A DNA stretch of 64,000 bases from SPCO01 sp964427285 (GCA_964427285.1 CAYRTS010000001.1:43945-107944), one strand, 5' to 3'. Positions 8,885 to 17,574 are shown, numbered from the stretch's first letter. The notes: a model not told the origin generated them from the sequence alone. Program-made: numbers and translations.

Positions 8885-9701
8885 CCGCGAGCACGTAGAG
8901 GGTCATGACCGGGGCGGCAAACAGGAATGAGTCGACGCGATCAAGGATCCCGCCGTGGCCCGGGATCAGGGTCCCGGAATCGCCTGCTCCGGCCGCGCGC
9001 TTGATCATCGATTCAGCCAGGTCGCCGACCTGCGCGGACAGCGCCATCAGGGGACCAAGCAGGAGCCCCTGCAGCGGCGGTTGACCGAGCCCCACGAGGA
9101 GGATCATGGCAACGATCGTCGTGGCAACCGTCCCGCCAGCCACGCCCTCGACGGTCTTGGACGGCGAGATGTGGGTCAGGAACCGGGTCCGCCCAAACCG
9201 CTTCCCAACACTGTAGGCCCCCGTGTCATAGGACCAGACCAGCAAGACCAGCAACAGGATCCAGGCTCGTTCGGCACCCAGCCATGCGATCGGAGATCCA
9301 GGCGGAACGACCGGGGCCACCTCACCGAGTCGCAGGACGAACGACAACAATGCGACGTAGGTCGCGCCGAAGATCGTTGACATCCAGGTCGCGAGGCCAT
9401 CGTGGGGATCCGGCCTGGTCAACGACGCGGCGGCCACCAGCAGGATGCCAACAGCCACCAGCAGGAGGCCGCTGCTGCCGAGAACCCCGGGGACAGCCGC
9501 ATCGAGGACCGTTGCCAGGGCCAGAGCGGTGCCCAACGCAGACAGCGGAGCGTAGCCCGCGGCACGGAGCAGGCGGAACACCTCGATCGCGGCCAGGGCT
9601 GTGGCCAGGGCAAGGGCGGCAACCAGCACCTGTCCGCCGATGGCCAGGATGACCAGGAGCACCGGCACGAACACCGCGGCGCTGACCGCGCGCTGACGCA
9701 T
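8874..9701 (-). CDS. cdsA: phosphatidate cytidylyltransferase
   Basis: Membrane enzyme making CDP-diacylglycerol from phosphatidic acid and CTP. The start at 9701 (MRQRAVSAAVF) is preceded by AGGTAGG and follows uppS by 16 bases; a longer open frame runs back into uppS and is rejected. Seven to eight hydrophobic segments cover most of the 275 residues. The signature SMIKRAAGAGDSG then PGHGGILDRVD is intact near the C-terminus except that the usual K before D is G. Operon position after uppS is classic. Confidence 0.95.
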   Translation of the reverse strand: MRQRAVSAAVFVPVLLVILAIGGQVLVAALALATALAAIEVFRLLRAAGYAPLSALGTALALATVLDAAVPGVLGSSGLLLVAVGILLVAAASLTRPDPHDGLATWMSTIFGATYVALLSFVLRLGEVAPVVPPGSPIAWLGAERAWILLLVLLVWSYDTGAYSVGKRFGRTRFLTHISPSKTVEGVAGGTVATTIVAMILLVGLGQPPLQGLLLGPLMALSAQVGDLAESMIKRAAGAGDSGTLIPGHGGILDRVDSFLFAAPVMTLYVLAVVR

Positions 9702-9717
9702 CGGCGAGCCTACCTGC

Positions 9718-10518
9718 TCAGCGCCCGAAGCGGCGCTGGCGAACCGCGAATTCCTGGAGCGCGGCGTCGAAGGTGTCCGGCCCGAAGTCGGGCCACAGCG
9801 CATCGCACGAATAGAACTCGGCATACGCGGACTGCCAGATCAGGAAGTTGGACAGACGCTGTTCCCCCCCGGTGCGAATGACCAGGTCCGGATCCGGGAG
9901 ACCGGCCGTGTACAGGGAGGCGCTGATCGCCTGTTCGTCGATTTCTGACGGCCGGGTCCCGCTCGCCGCGAGCCGGCGGAAGGCATCGACGAGCTCGGTC
10001 CGGCCGGCATAGTTGAACGCGATATTGAGGACCAGCCGATCGCCGCCAGCGGTCGCGTCGAGCGCCTCGCCGATCGATGCACGGGTCGCCTCGGGGAGCT
10101 CATTCAGCCGCCCGAGCAGTTGCACCCGGACGCCTTGCGCACGCAGCTCCGCGGTCTCGCTCCGAATGGCGGCCTCCAGCAGGCCGAACAGCCCGCTGAC
10201 CTCCTCGTCCGATCGAGCCCAGTTCTCCCGACTGAACGCATACAGGGTCAGGACCGGGACGCCACGCGTGACAGCGTGGCGGAGCAAACCCCGAATCGCC
10301 TCGACGCCGGCGGCATGCCCATCGATCTCCGACAGGTTCCGCTGTCTTGCCCAGCGCCGGTTGCCGTCCATGATGATCGCCACGTGGCGGGGCAATTCGT
10401 CCGGGGTCGTCGCCGGCGGCGCGGCGAGCGAGGTCACACCGGCAGTCGCGTCCCCCCGTGCCGGTACGTGCGCCACGGGCAGCGCGTCTGTCGGCCTGGC
10501 AAGGGGTGCGCCAGCCAC
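9718..10518 (-). CDS. uppS: undecaprenyl diphosphate synthase (cis-prenyltransferase)
   Basis: Makes undecaprenyl diphosphate, the lipid carrier for cell-wall polymers, by cis-condensation of isopentenyl diphosphate. The start is a GTG that overlaps the frr stop (TAGTG), giving 266 aa with about 30 variable residues before HVAIIMDGNRRWA, which contains the catalytic Asp. RTGGEQRLSNFLIWQ and the conserved Trp/Pro/Asp C-terminal end confirm the family. The frame is open upstream inside frr but shows no homology there. Confidence 0.96.
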   Translation of the reverse strand: MAGAPLARPTDALPVAHVPARGDATAGVTSLAAPPATTPDELPRHVAIIMDGNRRWARQRNLSEIDGHAAGVEAIRGLLRHAVTRGVPVLTLYAFSRENWARSDEEVSGLFGLLEAAIRSETAELRAQGVRVQLLGRLNELPEATRASIGEALDATAGGDRLVLNIAFNYAGRTELVDAFRRLAASGTRPSEIDEQAISASLYTAGLPDPDLVIRTGGEQRLSNFLIWQSAYAEFYSCDALWPDFGPDTFDAALQEFAVRQRRFGR

Positions 10519-11075
10519 TAGACCTCGAGAACCTCCTGTTCCTTCGCGGCGCCCAGTCGATCGATATCGGCGACGTGGCGATCGGTCGTCCGCTGGAGTG
10601 TTTCGATCTCGCGGTGCGACTCGTCGGTGCCGATCCCGCCATCGCGCTCCTCGCGCTTGAGATGATCGGCGGCGTCTCGGCGCAGGTTGCGGACCTCGAC
10701 CCTGGCCTCCTCCATCCGCTTGTGGACGACCCGGACCAGATCCTTGCGACGCTCCTCGGTGAGCGGCGGGATGTTGAGCCGCACAACCGTGCCGTCGACA
10801 TTCGGCATCAGGCCGATGTCGCTCTTGATGATGGCTTTTTCGATCGCCCCCAGCACGCCCCGATCCCACGGCTGGATCACGATCTGGTGGGCCTCGGGCA
10901 AGCTGATCCCGGCCAGTTGATTGAGCGGCGTGGACGTGCCGTAGTACTCGACGTGGATCCGCTCGACCAGCGCCGTCGAGGCACGCCCGGTACGCAACCC
11001 GCCGAAGTCGCGTTCCATGGCCTCCACGGCGCGGGCCATCTTGCGATCAGCCTCGGTCAGGATCTCGCTACTCAT
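10518..11075 (-). CDS. frr: ribosome recycling factor
   Basis: Splits post-termination ribosomes together with EF-G. 185 aa, exactly the family size, with the conserved RTGRAS, YYGTSTPLNQ, QPWDRG and VVRLNIPPLTEERRKDL motifs in order. The ATG overlaps the pyrH stop (ATGA), and the TAG stop shares one base with the uppS start. Standard tsf-pyrH-frr-uppS order. Confidence 0.98.
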   Translation of the reverse strand: MSSEILTEADRKMARAVEAMERDFGGLRTGRASTALVERIHVEYYGTSTPLNQLAGISLPEAHQIVIQPWDRGVLGAIEKAIIKSDIGLMPNVDGTVVRLNIPPLTEERRKDLVRVVHKRMEEARVEVRNLRRDAADHLKREERDGGIGTDESHREIETLQRTTDRHVADIDRLGAAKEQEVLEV

Positions 11076-11836
11076 GATCGGACACCTCCGGCGGCGCTCG
11101 ATGCGCTCGAGATCAGGGTGCCGACCGGCTCACCGACGGCTACCCGGGTGATGTTATCGGGCTGGTTGAGGTCGAACACCACGATCGGCAGGTCGTTCTC
11201 CATGCACAGGCTCACGGCCGTTGAATCAAGAACCCGGAGCTGGTCACGGAGCAGGTCTGAATATTCGAGTTGAGCGTAACGCCGGGCGTCGGGATGCGCC
11301 ATCGGATCACGATCGTAGACCCCGTCAACCTTGGTCGCCTTGAGCAGGACCTGGGCATTGATCTCGACGGCTCGCAGCGCCGCGGCAGTGTCGGTCGTGA
11401 AGTACGGGTTGCCGGTTCCGGCGACGAACAGCGCTACGCGACCCTTTTCGAGGTGGCGGATCGCCCGGCGACGAATGTACGGCTCGGCCACCTCGTTCAT
11501 GGCGATCGCGGTCATGACCCGCGTCGGCACGCCGGCCCGCTCGAGGGCGTCCTGCAGCGCCAACCCGTTCATTACCGTGGCGAGCATCCCGATGTAGTCC
11601 CCGGTGGCGCGGTCCATGCCCCGGGCGGAAGCCGCGAGCCCGCGAAAGATGTTCCCGCCGCCGACGACGATCCCGATCTGGACACCAAGCCGGTGGACTT
11701 CTGCGACCTGCCTGGCGATGAACGCACAGAACGCGGGGTCGACGCCGTACTGCCGATCCCCCAGCAGCGCCTCACCTGACAGCTTGAGGACGACGCGCTG
11801 ATAGCGCAGGGGCGTCGACATGCCTGGCGCGGTCAC
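11072..11836 (-). CDS. pyrH: uridylate kinase (UMP kinase)
   Basis: Phosphorylates UMP to UDP. Amino-acid-kinase fold with LKLSGEALLG near residue 18, GGGNIFRG near 60, the DYIGMLATVMN segment and TGNPYFTTDTAA. 254 aa. MSTPLRYQRVVLKLSG may be the true beginning five codons in; the upstream ATG given here overlaps the tsf stop by four bases. Confidence 0.97.
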   Translation of the reverse strand: MTAPGMSTPLRYQRVVLKLSGEALLGDRQYGVDPAFCAFIARQVAEVHRLGVQIGIVVGGGNIFRGLAASARGMDRATGDYIGMLATVMNGLALQDALERAGVPTRVMTAIAMNEVAEPYIRRRAIRHLEKGRVALFVAGTGNPYFTTDTAAALRAVEINAQVLLKATKVDGVYDRDPMAHPDARRYAQLEYSDLLRDQLRVLDSTAVSLCMENDLPIVVFDLNQPDNITRVAVGEPVGTLISSASSAAGGVRS

Positions 11837-12432
11837 AGCTCTTCGGCCAGCGCGTAGCGGGTGAAGCGCCGGACCCGGATGTTCTCGCCGATCGTGGCGA
11901 TCCGGTCGTTGATCAAGTCGCGCACCGTGCGCTCCTCGTCACGAAACGGCTGGTCGTACAGGCAGACCTGCGAATACCACTTCTTGAGCTGGCCCTCAAT
12001 GATCTGGGGGCGGACGCTCTCCGGCTTTTTCTGGGTCGCCTCGTCGCGCAGCAGCTCCGCCTTCTTCGCTTCGACATCTGCCGGCGGGATCCGGTCCGCA
12101 TCGACGTATATGGGGGCCAGGCCCGCGACCTGGATGGCCAAATCCCGGGTCAGCCTCTGGAACTCATCGGTCCGTGCCACGAAATCCGTTTCGCAGTTGA
12201 CTTCGATCAGCACCCCGACGCGACCGCCGGTGTGGATGTAGCTCGAAATGAGTCCTTCCAACGCCTCGCGACCCGACTTCCTGGCCGCCGCCGCGAGTCC
12301 CTTCTCGCGGAGCAGCCCGATCGCCACGTCCATGTCTCCGTCGGCGGCGACCAGGGCGCCCTTGCAATCCATGAAGCCTGCGCCGGTCCGCTCGCGCAGT
12401 TCCTTGACCATTCCGGCCGAGATGTCCGCCAT
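11833..12432 (-). CDS. tsf: elongation factor Ts, short form
   Basis: Nucleotide exchange factor for EF-Tu. The start chosen is the ATG of MADISAGMVKELRERTGAG; an upstream ATG at 12453 adds seven unconserved residues. TDF in NCETDFVARTDEF is the EF-Tu-contacting motif. At 199 aa it is the short type, with only one core subdomain, as in Thermus, rather than the roughly 280-residue E. coli form. It sits 95 bases after rpsB. Confidence 0.96.
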   Translation of the reverse strand: MADISAGMVKELRERTGAGFMDCKGALVAADGDMDVAIGLLREKGLAAAARKSGREALEGLISSYIHTGGRVGVLIEVNCETDFVARTDEFQRLTRDLAIQVAGLAPIYVDADRIPPADVEAKKAELLRDEATQKKPESVRPQIIEGQLKKWYSQVCLYDQPFRDEERTVRDLINDRIATIGENIRVRRFTRYALAEEL

Positions 12433-12527
12433 GCCTGTCTTCTCTCCTGTCATGCGCCCCGGGTTCAGAACGCGAGTTCCCGTCGTCTCCAGCCTTCTGG
12501 CCGCCCCGGCGGCCAGTGTCGATGCCT

Positions 12528-13499
12528 TCAGCCGCCGGGGCCGACCTCTTCCGCCTTCTCGGCGGCTTCGCGAGCCAGCTCTGCGGCGATCTCCTCGGGA
12601 GTCGCTTCCGGCGGTGCGTCGGGGATAACCGCGCCAGCTCGCGCGACCCGATCGCCCGGCAGCAGGTCGTCCTCGTCGAGGTCCGGCTCAAATGACAGGG
12701 CCGCGCCGCCCGCGAGAGCCGCGACCAGCTGGTCGGTGGCTCCGGGCTCCTCGTCCTCGGGCTCGGGCATCGCCATCGGCTCGATCGACTCCGACTCCGA
12801 CGAGCTACCGGCGGATCGCTGGCGGGCACCTTCAATCGCGGCGTCCGCGACCAGGGCGCATAGCAGGCGGATGGCCCGGATGGCATCGTCGTTGGCGGGA
12901 ATGATGTAGTTCAGCTCGTCTGGGTCCACGTTGGTGTCACCGGTTCCGACGACCGGGATTTCCAGCTTGTTGGCCTCGGTCACGCCGATCCGCTCACGAT
13001 GCGGGTCGACGATGAACACCGCACCGGGCAGACGCTTCATCTTGCGCATGCCGCCGAGGGTGCCCTGGAGCTTGACCATCTCCTCGGTGAGCTTGGCCGC
13101 CTCCTTCTTCGTCATGCGATCGAAGTCGCCGTTCTGCTGGCGAGCCTCGAGCTGCTCGAGGAGGCTGATTCGCTTCTTGATGGTGGTGAAGTTGGTCAGC
13201 ATGCCGCCCAGCCAGCGCTTGTTCACGTACGGCTGGTTGGCCCGGGCGGCTTCCTGGGCAACGGGCTCCTGGGCCTGCTTCTTGGTTCCCACGAACAGGA
13301 CCTGATCGCCCCGCGCCACGGTCTCGCGGACGAATTCGAGCGCCGACTCCAGCCGGGTGACGGTCTGGGCCAGGTCGATGATGTGGATCCCGTTGCGCTC
13401 CGCGAAGATGAACGGGCGCATCTTGGGGTTCCAGCGGCGAGTCTGGTGACCGAAGTGGACTCCGGCTTCCAGCAGCTGCCGCATTGAGACGGACGGCAC
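12528..13499 (-). CDS. rpsB: 30S ribosomal protein S2 with acidic C-terminal extension
   Basis: S2 of the small subunit. The start is GTG (VPSVSMRQLLEAG) nine bases after GGAGG. The core (about 1-230) includes LEAGVHFGHQTRRWNPKM, IIDLAQT and the coiled-coil hairpin. Residues from about 235 to 323 form a tail rich in Ser, Glu, Asp and Ala that standard S2 lacks. A strong -10 box lies about 170 bases upstream, so rpsB likely starts a transcript with tsf, pyrH and frr. Confidence 0.96.
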   Translation of the reverse strand: MPSVSMRQLLEAGVHFGHQTRRWNPKMRPFIFAERNGIHIIDLAQTVTRLESALEFVRETVARGDQVLFVGTKKQAQEPVAQEAARANQPYVNKRWLGGMLTNFTTIKKRISLLEQLEARQQNGDFDRMTKKEAAKLTEEMVKLQGTLGGMRKMKRLPGAVFIVDPHRERIGVTEANKLEIPVVGTGDTNVDPDELNYIIPANDDAIRAIRLLCALVADAAIEGARQRSAGSSSESESIEPMAMPEPEDEEPGATDQLVAALAGGAALSFEPDLDEDDLLPGDRVARAGAVIPDAPPEATPEEIAAELAREAAEKAEEVGPGG

Positions 13500-13666
13500 G
13501 GTGAGCGACCTCCTGTTCGGTTTGTTCCTCCGCAAACCTCGTCGCCGGGAGCCGGTCCCCTGCGGGCTGTCGGCACCGTCCCGGTCGGAACGATCTGCGT
13601 GTGAGCTCCGCGCACCATGCGCGGGCGATTTGATCAGGCGGCTCGGGCGGACCCGGACCGGGCGGG

Positions 13667-13675
13667 AGTGTAGCA
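13667..13675 (-). promoter_or_regulatory. extended -10 box upstream of rpsB
   Basis: Minus strand reads TGCTACACT followed by a C-rich stretch. It has an upstream TG and matches the boxes before rplS and rpsF. No convincing -35 is visible. The predicted leader is about 160 bases, with no recognised structure. Confidence 0.55.
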
Positions 13676-13726
13676 CGACCCGACAGTGGCGCCCGCCAGG
13701 CATGGGCGCAGGTGTGCTGCCCGTTC

Positions 13727-14206
13727 CTACGTCAGTCCGAGCACCGCCTCCAGTCGGTCGATCAGGGGGATCTGGGCGGCCTTGATCCGAAGGCGCGCCT
13801 CGGCGAGATCGAACCAGGCCACGCGGTCGATCTCCGGGATCGTCTCGATCGTGCCCGAGCCAGGTGGCCATTCGATCTCGATCGTGTTCGAGTGCGCCTC
13901 CTCCGGCCGGGCGTCACCCTCGATGGCCCAGGCGTGGACGACCTTGCCACCCTTCTGAACGATCGAGCCCAGTTCGATCAGCGCGGCAGCGGGCAGCGGA
14001 AGGCCGGTCTCCTCCCTGAACTCGCGCAGCGCGGCGTCGAAGATCGGCTCGTCCGGGTTCGGCTCACCCTTGGGGACGGTCCAGTGGCCGGCATCGCGTC
14101 GCGCGAACCACGGACCACCCGGATGCGCGAGCAGAACCTCCAGCCTCGCCTCGGGAGCGACGCGACGGTAGAGCAGGACGCCGCCGCTGACCCTGGGGAG
14201 TGGCAT
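13727..14206 (-). CDS. NUDIX hydrolase
   Basis: 159-residue pyrophosphohydrolase with a perfect Nudix box: G, five residues, E, seven residues, then REFREETGL, starting at about residue 49. It has the general look of the bis(5'-nucleosyl)-tetraphosphatase/diadenosine polyphosphate hydrolase group (GHWTVPKGEPN), but the substrate is unknown. The start is the ATG of MPLPRVSGGVLLYRR; no Shine-Dalgarno sequence is present and a TACTAT box sits six bases upstream, suggesting a leaderless transcript. Confidence 0.9.
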   Translation of the reverse strand: MPLPRVSGGVLLYRRVAPEARLEVLLAHPGGPWFARRDAGHWTVPKGEPNPDEPIFDAALREFREETGLPLPAAALIELGSIVQKGGKVVHAWAIEGDARPEEAHSNTIEIEWPPGSGTIETIPEIDRVAWFDLAEARLRIKAAQIPLIDRLEAVLGLT

Positions 14207-14212
14207 GCCCCG

Positions 14213-14218
14213 ATAGTA
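14213..14218 (-). promoter_or_regulatory. -10 box for leaderless NUDIX transcript
   Basis: TACTAT on the minus strand is separated from the ATG by six bases (CGGGGC), so transcription would begin at or next to the start codon. The gene has no ribosome binding site. Confidence 0.45.
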
Positions 14219-14279
14219 GGCAACCTGGCCTGAGCCGGTGCGAGCTGGGGTGGATTGAAACGCCCGGGTACGGGCGCGG

Positions 14280-14654
14280 TCACATCGCGTGGCGATGGTG
14301 ACGGAGCCGGTCCCCGGGCTCGACGACCACAAGGTCGAAGCGCAATGGCAGGAACGGCAGGACGAATCCGTCGGGAAGCGCGCCGAGCTCCAGGAGGCCG
14401 TAGGCCGCGGCGCGTACGCGGATCCGCTTCCGGGCATCGACGGTTTCCTCCGGCAGGCCGAAGCCGCGACTCGAGCGCATGCGCACCTCAACGACCACCA
14501 GCATTCGGGGCGGACCGGGATCAACGGCTACGAGGTCCAGTTCGTATCGCCCGACGCGGACGTTCCGGCCCAGGATTGACCAGCCAGCGGCCACCAGGCG
14601 ACCCGCGACGGCCGCTTCCGCAGCATCGCCCAAGCGCTGGGCATCAGTGCGCAT
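14280..14654 (-). CDS. yraN: YraN/UPF0102 endonuclease-like protein
   Basis: 124 aa with the restriction-endonuclease-like core of the family: GDAAEAAVAGRLVAAGW at the N-terminus, then YELDLVAVD and VVVEVRMRS carrying the acidic and E-x-(K/R) residues of the PD-(D/E)XK fold. The usual second position VEVK is VEVR here. Function in the family is unproven. It lies next to rnhB, its usual neighbour. TAGGGT six bases before the ATG and no Shine-Dalgarno sequence suggest a leaderless start. Confidence 0.88.
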   Translation of the reverse strand: MRTDAQRLGDAAEAAVAGRLVAAGWSILGRNVRVGRYELDLVAVDPGPPRMLVVVEVRMRSSRGFGLPEETVDARKRIRVRAAAYGLLELGALPDGFVLPFLPLRFDLVVVEPGDRLRHHRHAM

Positions 14655-14660
14655 GGACAG

Positions 14661-14666
14661 ACCCTA
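14661..14666 (-). promoter_or_regulatory. -10-like box for leaderless yraN transcript
   Basis: TAGGGT on the minus strand with a six-base spacer (CTGTCC) to the ATG of yraN. Weak by itself, but it repeats the spacing seen at the NUDIX gene, def and the LCP gene. Confidence 0.35.
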
Positions 14667-14735
14667 GCGGCGGCTGCTCACCTGGCGCTTATCCGCCGAT
14701 CCAGACGACCCACGGGTCCTGAGAGCCGTGGTGGG

Positions 14736-15515
14736 CTAGCTGACTGCCGCCTCGACACGGTCCGCCTCTGATTCGGTCCTGGGCTCCAGTTCGATCCCGG
14801 AGATCGGCGCATCTGGACGGTCCGGGATCTCACGGTCGAACTCGAACCCAGCGAGCCCTTCATCGAACAAATCCAGTGAACCCTGGTCGCCGGCGAGCGT
14901 CCGCTGGAGCGCGAGGAAGGATCGCCGATGGAACGCCGTCAGCCCGAGGCGGCGGATGGCCCGTCGGTGCTCGAGCGTGGCGTAGCCCTGGTTGCGCTCC
15001 CAGCCGTAGCCCGGGTGGCGGGCGGCCAACTTCGTCATCATCCGGTCGCGCAGCACCTTGGCCACGATCGAGGCACAGGCGATCGAGTAGACCCGCGCGT
15101 CGCCATCAACCACGTTGGTATACGGTCCGACCTGGGCCTCGAACCCGGCGATCCGGTTGCCATCCACCAGGACGTGCTCGTGGCCGCCGACCCGGGCGAC
15201 GGCGCGGCGCATGGCGAGGTGGGTCGCGTGGTAGATGTTGAGTTGGTCGATTTCACGAACCGACGCGGCACCTACCCCGATCGCCATGGCGCGCGCCCGG
15301 ATCCGCGGCTCAAGTCGTTCGCGCTGGGCGGCCGATAACGTCTTGGAATCTCGAACGCCCGGGATCCGGTGGCAGTTTGGCCGCATGATCACCGCGGCCG
15401 CGACCACGGCCCCGCAGGTCGGCGCAACGCCGACCTCATCCACTCCTACGACGCGGATGAGGCCCTCACGCCAGAATCGACGCTCGTAGGCAAGGGTCGG
15501 GATGATGGGCGCCAT
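14736..15515 (-). CDS. rnhB: ribonuclease HII with altered GRG motif
   Basis: Cleaves RNA in RNA-DNA hybrids and starts ribonucleotide excision. The acidic active-site residues are visible: D26 and E27 in GVDEVG, D118 in VDGN, and D157 in the SIACASIVAKVLRD segment. The usual DEAGRGPLAG reads DEVGVAPTCG here, so the GRG motif that grips the 2'-OH at the RNA-DNA junction is GVA. The last 45 residues are an extra acidic tail. ATG start without a Shine-Dalgarno sequence. RNase HII identity is secure; substrate preference may differ. Confidence 0.93.
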   Translation of the reverse strand: MAPIIPTLAYERRFWREGLIRVVGVDEVGVAPTCGAVVAAAVIMRPNCHRIPGVRDSKTLSAAQRERLEPRIRARAMAIGVGAASVREIDQLNIYHATHLAMRRAVARVGGHEHVLVDGNRIAGFEAQVGPYTNVVDGDARVYSIACASIVAKVLRDRMMTKLAARHPGYGWERNQGYATLEHRRAIRRLGLTAFHRRSFLALQRTLAGDQGSLDLFDEGLAGFEFDREIPDRPDAPISGIELEPRTESEADRVEAAVS

Positions 15516-15523
15516 TGCCGGTC

Positions 15524-15529
15524 AGGGTA
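15524..15529 (-). promoter_or_regulatory. -10-like box for leaderless rnhB transcript
   Basis: TACCCT on the minus strand eight bases before the ATG, with no ribosome binding site between. Only loosely like a -10 box. Confidence 0.3.
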
Positions 15530-15566
15530 GCGGACTCGCTGGCCGTCGCTCCGACGACGGTGGGGA

Positions 15567-15917
15567 TCAGCTGCGGGTGCGGCGCTCGCGCAGCGTGGCG
15601 GCCTTGCCGACTCGATCGCGCAGGAAGTAGAGCTGCGCTCGCCGGGCGACGCCGTGACGCACGACCTCGATTTTCTCGATCCGCGGGCTATTGATCTTGA
15701 ATGTCCGCTCCACGCCGACGCCGGACGCGATCCGCCGGACCGTGATGGACCGGGTGATCCCGCCGCCGCGGAGGCGCATCACCGTGCCCTCGAACACCTG
15801 AATCCGTTCACGCGTGCCCTCGATGACTTTCGCGGACACCTTGACCGTATCCCCGCTCGCTAGCTCGGGCAGGTCCGTTCGGAGCTGGTTCTGGACGATC
15901 TCGTCGAGCACGTTCAC
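15567..15917 (-). CDS. rplS: 50S ribosomal protein L19
   Basis: 116 aa. VFEGTVMRLRGGG, SFTVRKI-like SITVRRI and GVGVERTF followed by KINSPRIEKIEV and ARRAQLYFLRDRVGKAA are diagnostic. The GTG start (VNVLDEIVQNQL) gives the family N-terminus. It is the last of the rpsP-khpA-rimM-trmD-rplS block but is separated from trmD by 235 bases holding its own -10 box. Confidence 0.98.
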   Translation of the reverse strand: MNVLDEIVQNQLRTDLPELASGDTVKVSAKVIEGTRERIQVFEGTVMRLRGGGITRSITVRRIASGVGVERTFKINSPRIEKIEVVRHGVARRAQLYFLRDRVGKAATLRERRTRS

Positions 15918-16008
15918 GCGGTGGTTCCTGACTCGGCTTGGCAGCCTGTGGCTGCGGGGCGAATGACGCTGGGACGTAGCGCGCGGCGCGCGGGCCCGTC
16001 GGCGGCGG

Positions 16009-16017
16009 AGTATAGCA
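16009..16017 (-). promoter_or_regulatory. extended -10 box upstream of rplS
   Basis: Minus strand reads TGCTATACTCCGC: an extended -10 (TG, one base, TATACT) followed by a GC-rich discriminator. It lies about 92 bases before the rplS GTG. No clear -35. Confidence 0.65.
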
Positions 16018-16151
16018 CGGGCTCAGGCGCCGTCCGGGTCGGAACGCAGATCGGGTCGACTGATCGGAGTCGGCCGAACACACCTGTGGCGATCCTGCCA
16101 ACTGGGAGTTGAGCCTTCAGCACCAACATGCGCGATCAGGCCACCACAGTG

Positions 16152-16889
16152 TCATCTGGGTGCCGGACGACGAGGCACTCGTTCTATTCGTACAACTGAG
16201 GGTTGATCCTGAGGCATAGCACCCATCACTAGATCGGGTCGGCGCGTTCGGGTCCGTTCGAGTGCCTGCTCGTGGCGCCAGCGAGCGACCGCCCCGTGAT
16301 CCCCCGAGCTGAGTACGGCGGGCACGTCCATGCCCCGAAAGACCGGTGGCCGGGTGTATTGGGGGTATTCGAGCAGGCCGGCGGTAAATGACTCCTCCGT
16401 CGTGGACGCCTCCTCGATGGCGCCCGGCAGAAGACGGATGGTCGCATCAATGACCACCAGTGCTGGCAGCTCGCCGCCCGTCAGGACGTAGTCACCGATC
16501 GACAACTCCAGGTCGACCAGCGAGCGGATGCGCTCGTCGACGCCTTCGTAGCGCGGGCACACCAGGATCAGGTGGGGCCGCTGCGCCAGTTCCCCGGCGA
16601 TCGCCTGGGTAAAGACGCGGCCGACAGGGTCGAGCAGGATCACCGTCGATTCCGGCCGCCGCAAGGTATCGAGCGCGGCCGCGACCGGCTCCGGCCGCAG
16701 GATCATGCCCGCCCCTCCGCCATACGGCGCGTCGTCGACAGATCGATGCCGCCCGAGGCCCCACTCGCGCAGGTCATGGACCCTGACCACAGCCAGACCC
16801 TGCGTCTGGATCCGCGCCGGGATGCTGTCCGACAGCGGGCCCGCGATCATGGCCGGGAACAGGGTCAGGATGTCGATCTCGAGGGTCAC
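16152..16889 (-). CDS. trmD: tRNA (guanine37-N1)-methyltransferase
   Basis: SPOUT-class enzyme that methylates G37 next to the anticodon to prevent frameshifting. DILTLFP at the N-terminus, DDAPYGGGAGM near residue 53, LVCPRYEGVDERI near 108 and the knot motif SIGDYVLTGGELPALV near 130 are all present. 245 aa with a short extra tail. The GTG start overlaps the rimM stop by four bases. Confidence 0.98.
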   Translation of the reverse strand: MTLEIDILTLFPAMIAGPLSDSIPARIQTQGLAVVRVHDLREWGLGRHRSVDDAPYGGGAGMILRPEPVAAALDTLRRPESTVILLDPVGRVFTQAIAGELAQRPHLILVCPRYEGVDERIRSLVDLELSIGDYVLTGGELPALVVIDATIRLLPGAIEEASTTEESFTAGLLEYPQYTRPPVFRGMDVPAVLSSGDHGAVARWRHEQALERTRTRRPDLVMGAMPQDQPSVVRIERVPRRPAPR

Positions 16890-17560
16890 GTTCCGGGGGC
16901 CCCGGTTTCCGCCGACGGGTCGGGTTGTGCGGTCAGGCCCGGTTCGGTCGTCAGGCCCGGTTCGGCCGGTTCCGCCGCCCCCGGCGAGGACGTCGGCGCG
17001 AGGCCACGCGGGCGTCGACGCGGGGCCCTGGGTCGTGGCTCGCCCGGATCCCGGGTTCGCGCGGGACGGAGATCCAGCGACTCAGCGTCCACCACGATCT
17101 CGCCCCGACGCGGTGCGAAGATCCGGATGAAGGCCCGAACGGCCGGCAGGTCAAAACTGCCCACCGGTCCGCCGCCGACCACGAACACCTCGGTTTCGCC
17201 GACCCGGTAGATGTCCTGGACCGTTCCGAGTTCGATGCCGTCAACACCGCGGACGGGCGTCCCGATCACCTCGTGCCAGTAGTAGGAACCCCGTGTCAGA
17301 TCCTCCTCGGGCGGCACGATCGCCTCGAGATAGGCATTCCGGAGCGTGTCGGCGGCATCACGCGTCGTCACCTCCCGGAACTGCACCCGCCAGCCTGGGC
17401 CATCCACGATCTCCTCGGCACTCGCGACCGTGAGGGGCGCCAGGCCACCCTCGCGGTAGAGGGTGGCGCCGGGCCCGAACCGCGCCTCGGGGCGGTCGGT
17501 CAGGATTTCCACCCTGACCGCACCACGGAGCCCGTGGACGCCCCGGACGAGGGCGACCAC
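16886..17560 (-). CDS. rimM: 16S rRNA maturation factor RimM with extended tail
   Basis: Assists 30S head assembly by binding S19. The RimM N-terminal domain has VRGVHGLRGAVRVEI and the PRC-barrel domain carries YYWHEVIG, VFVVGGG and FIR-IFAPRRGEIVVD. Residues from about 165 to 224 are a Pro/Ala/Glu/Thr-rich tail with near-repeats (EPGLT) absent in most homologues. The GTG start is 14 bases after khpA. Confidence 0.94.
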   Translation of the reverse strand: MVALVRGVHGLRGAVRVEILTDRPEARFGPGATLYREGGLAPLTVASAEEIVDGPGWRVQFREVTTRDAADTLRNAYLEAIVPPEEDLTRGSYYWHEVIGTPVRGVDGIELGTVQDIYRVGETEVFVVGGGPVGSFDLPAVRAFIRIFAPRRGEIVVDAESLDLRPARTRDPGEPRPRAPRRRPRGLAPTSSPGAAEPAEPGLTTEPGLTAQPDPSAETGAPGT

Positions 17561-17574
17561 CAGCCGTTCGTCGC

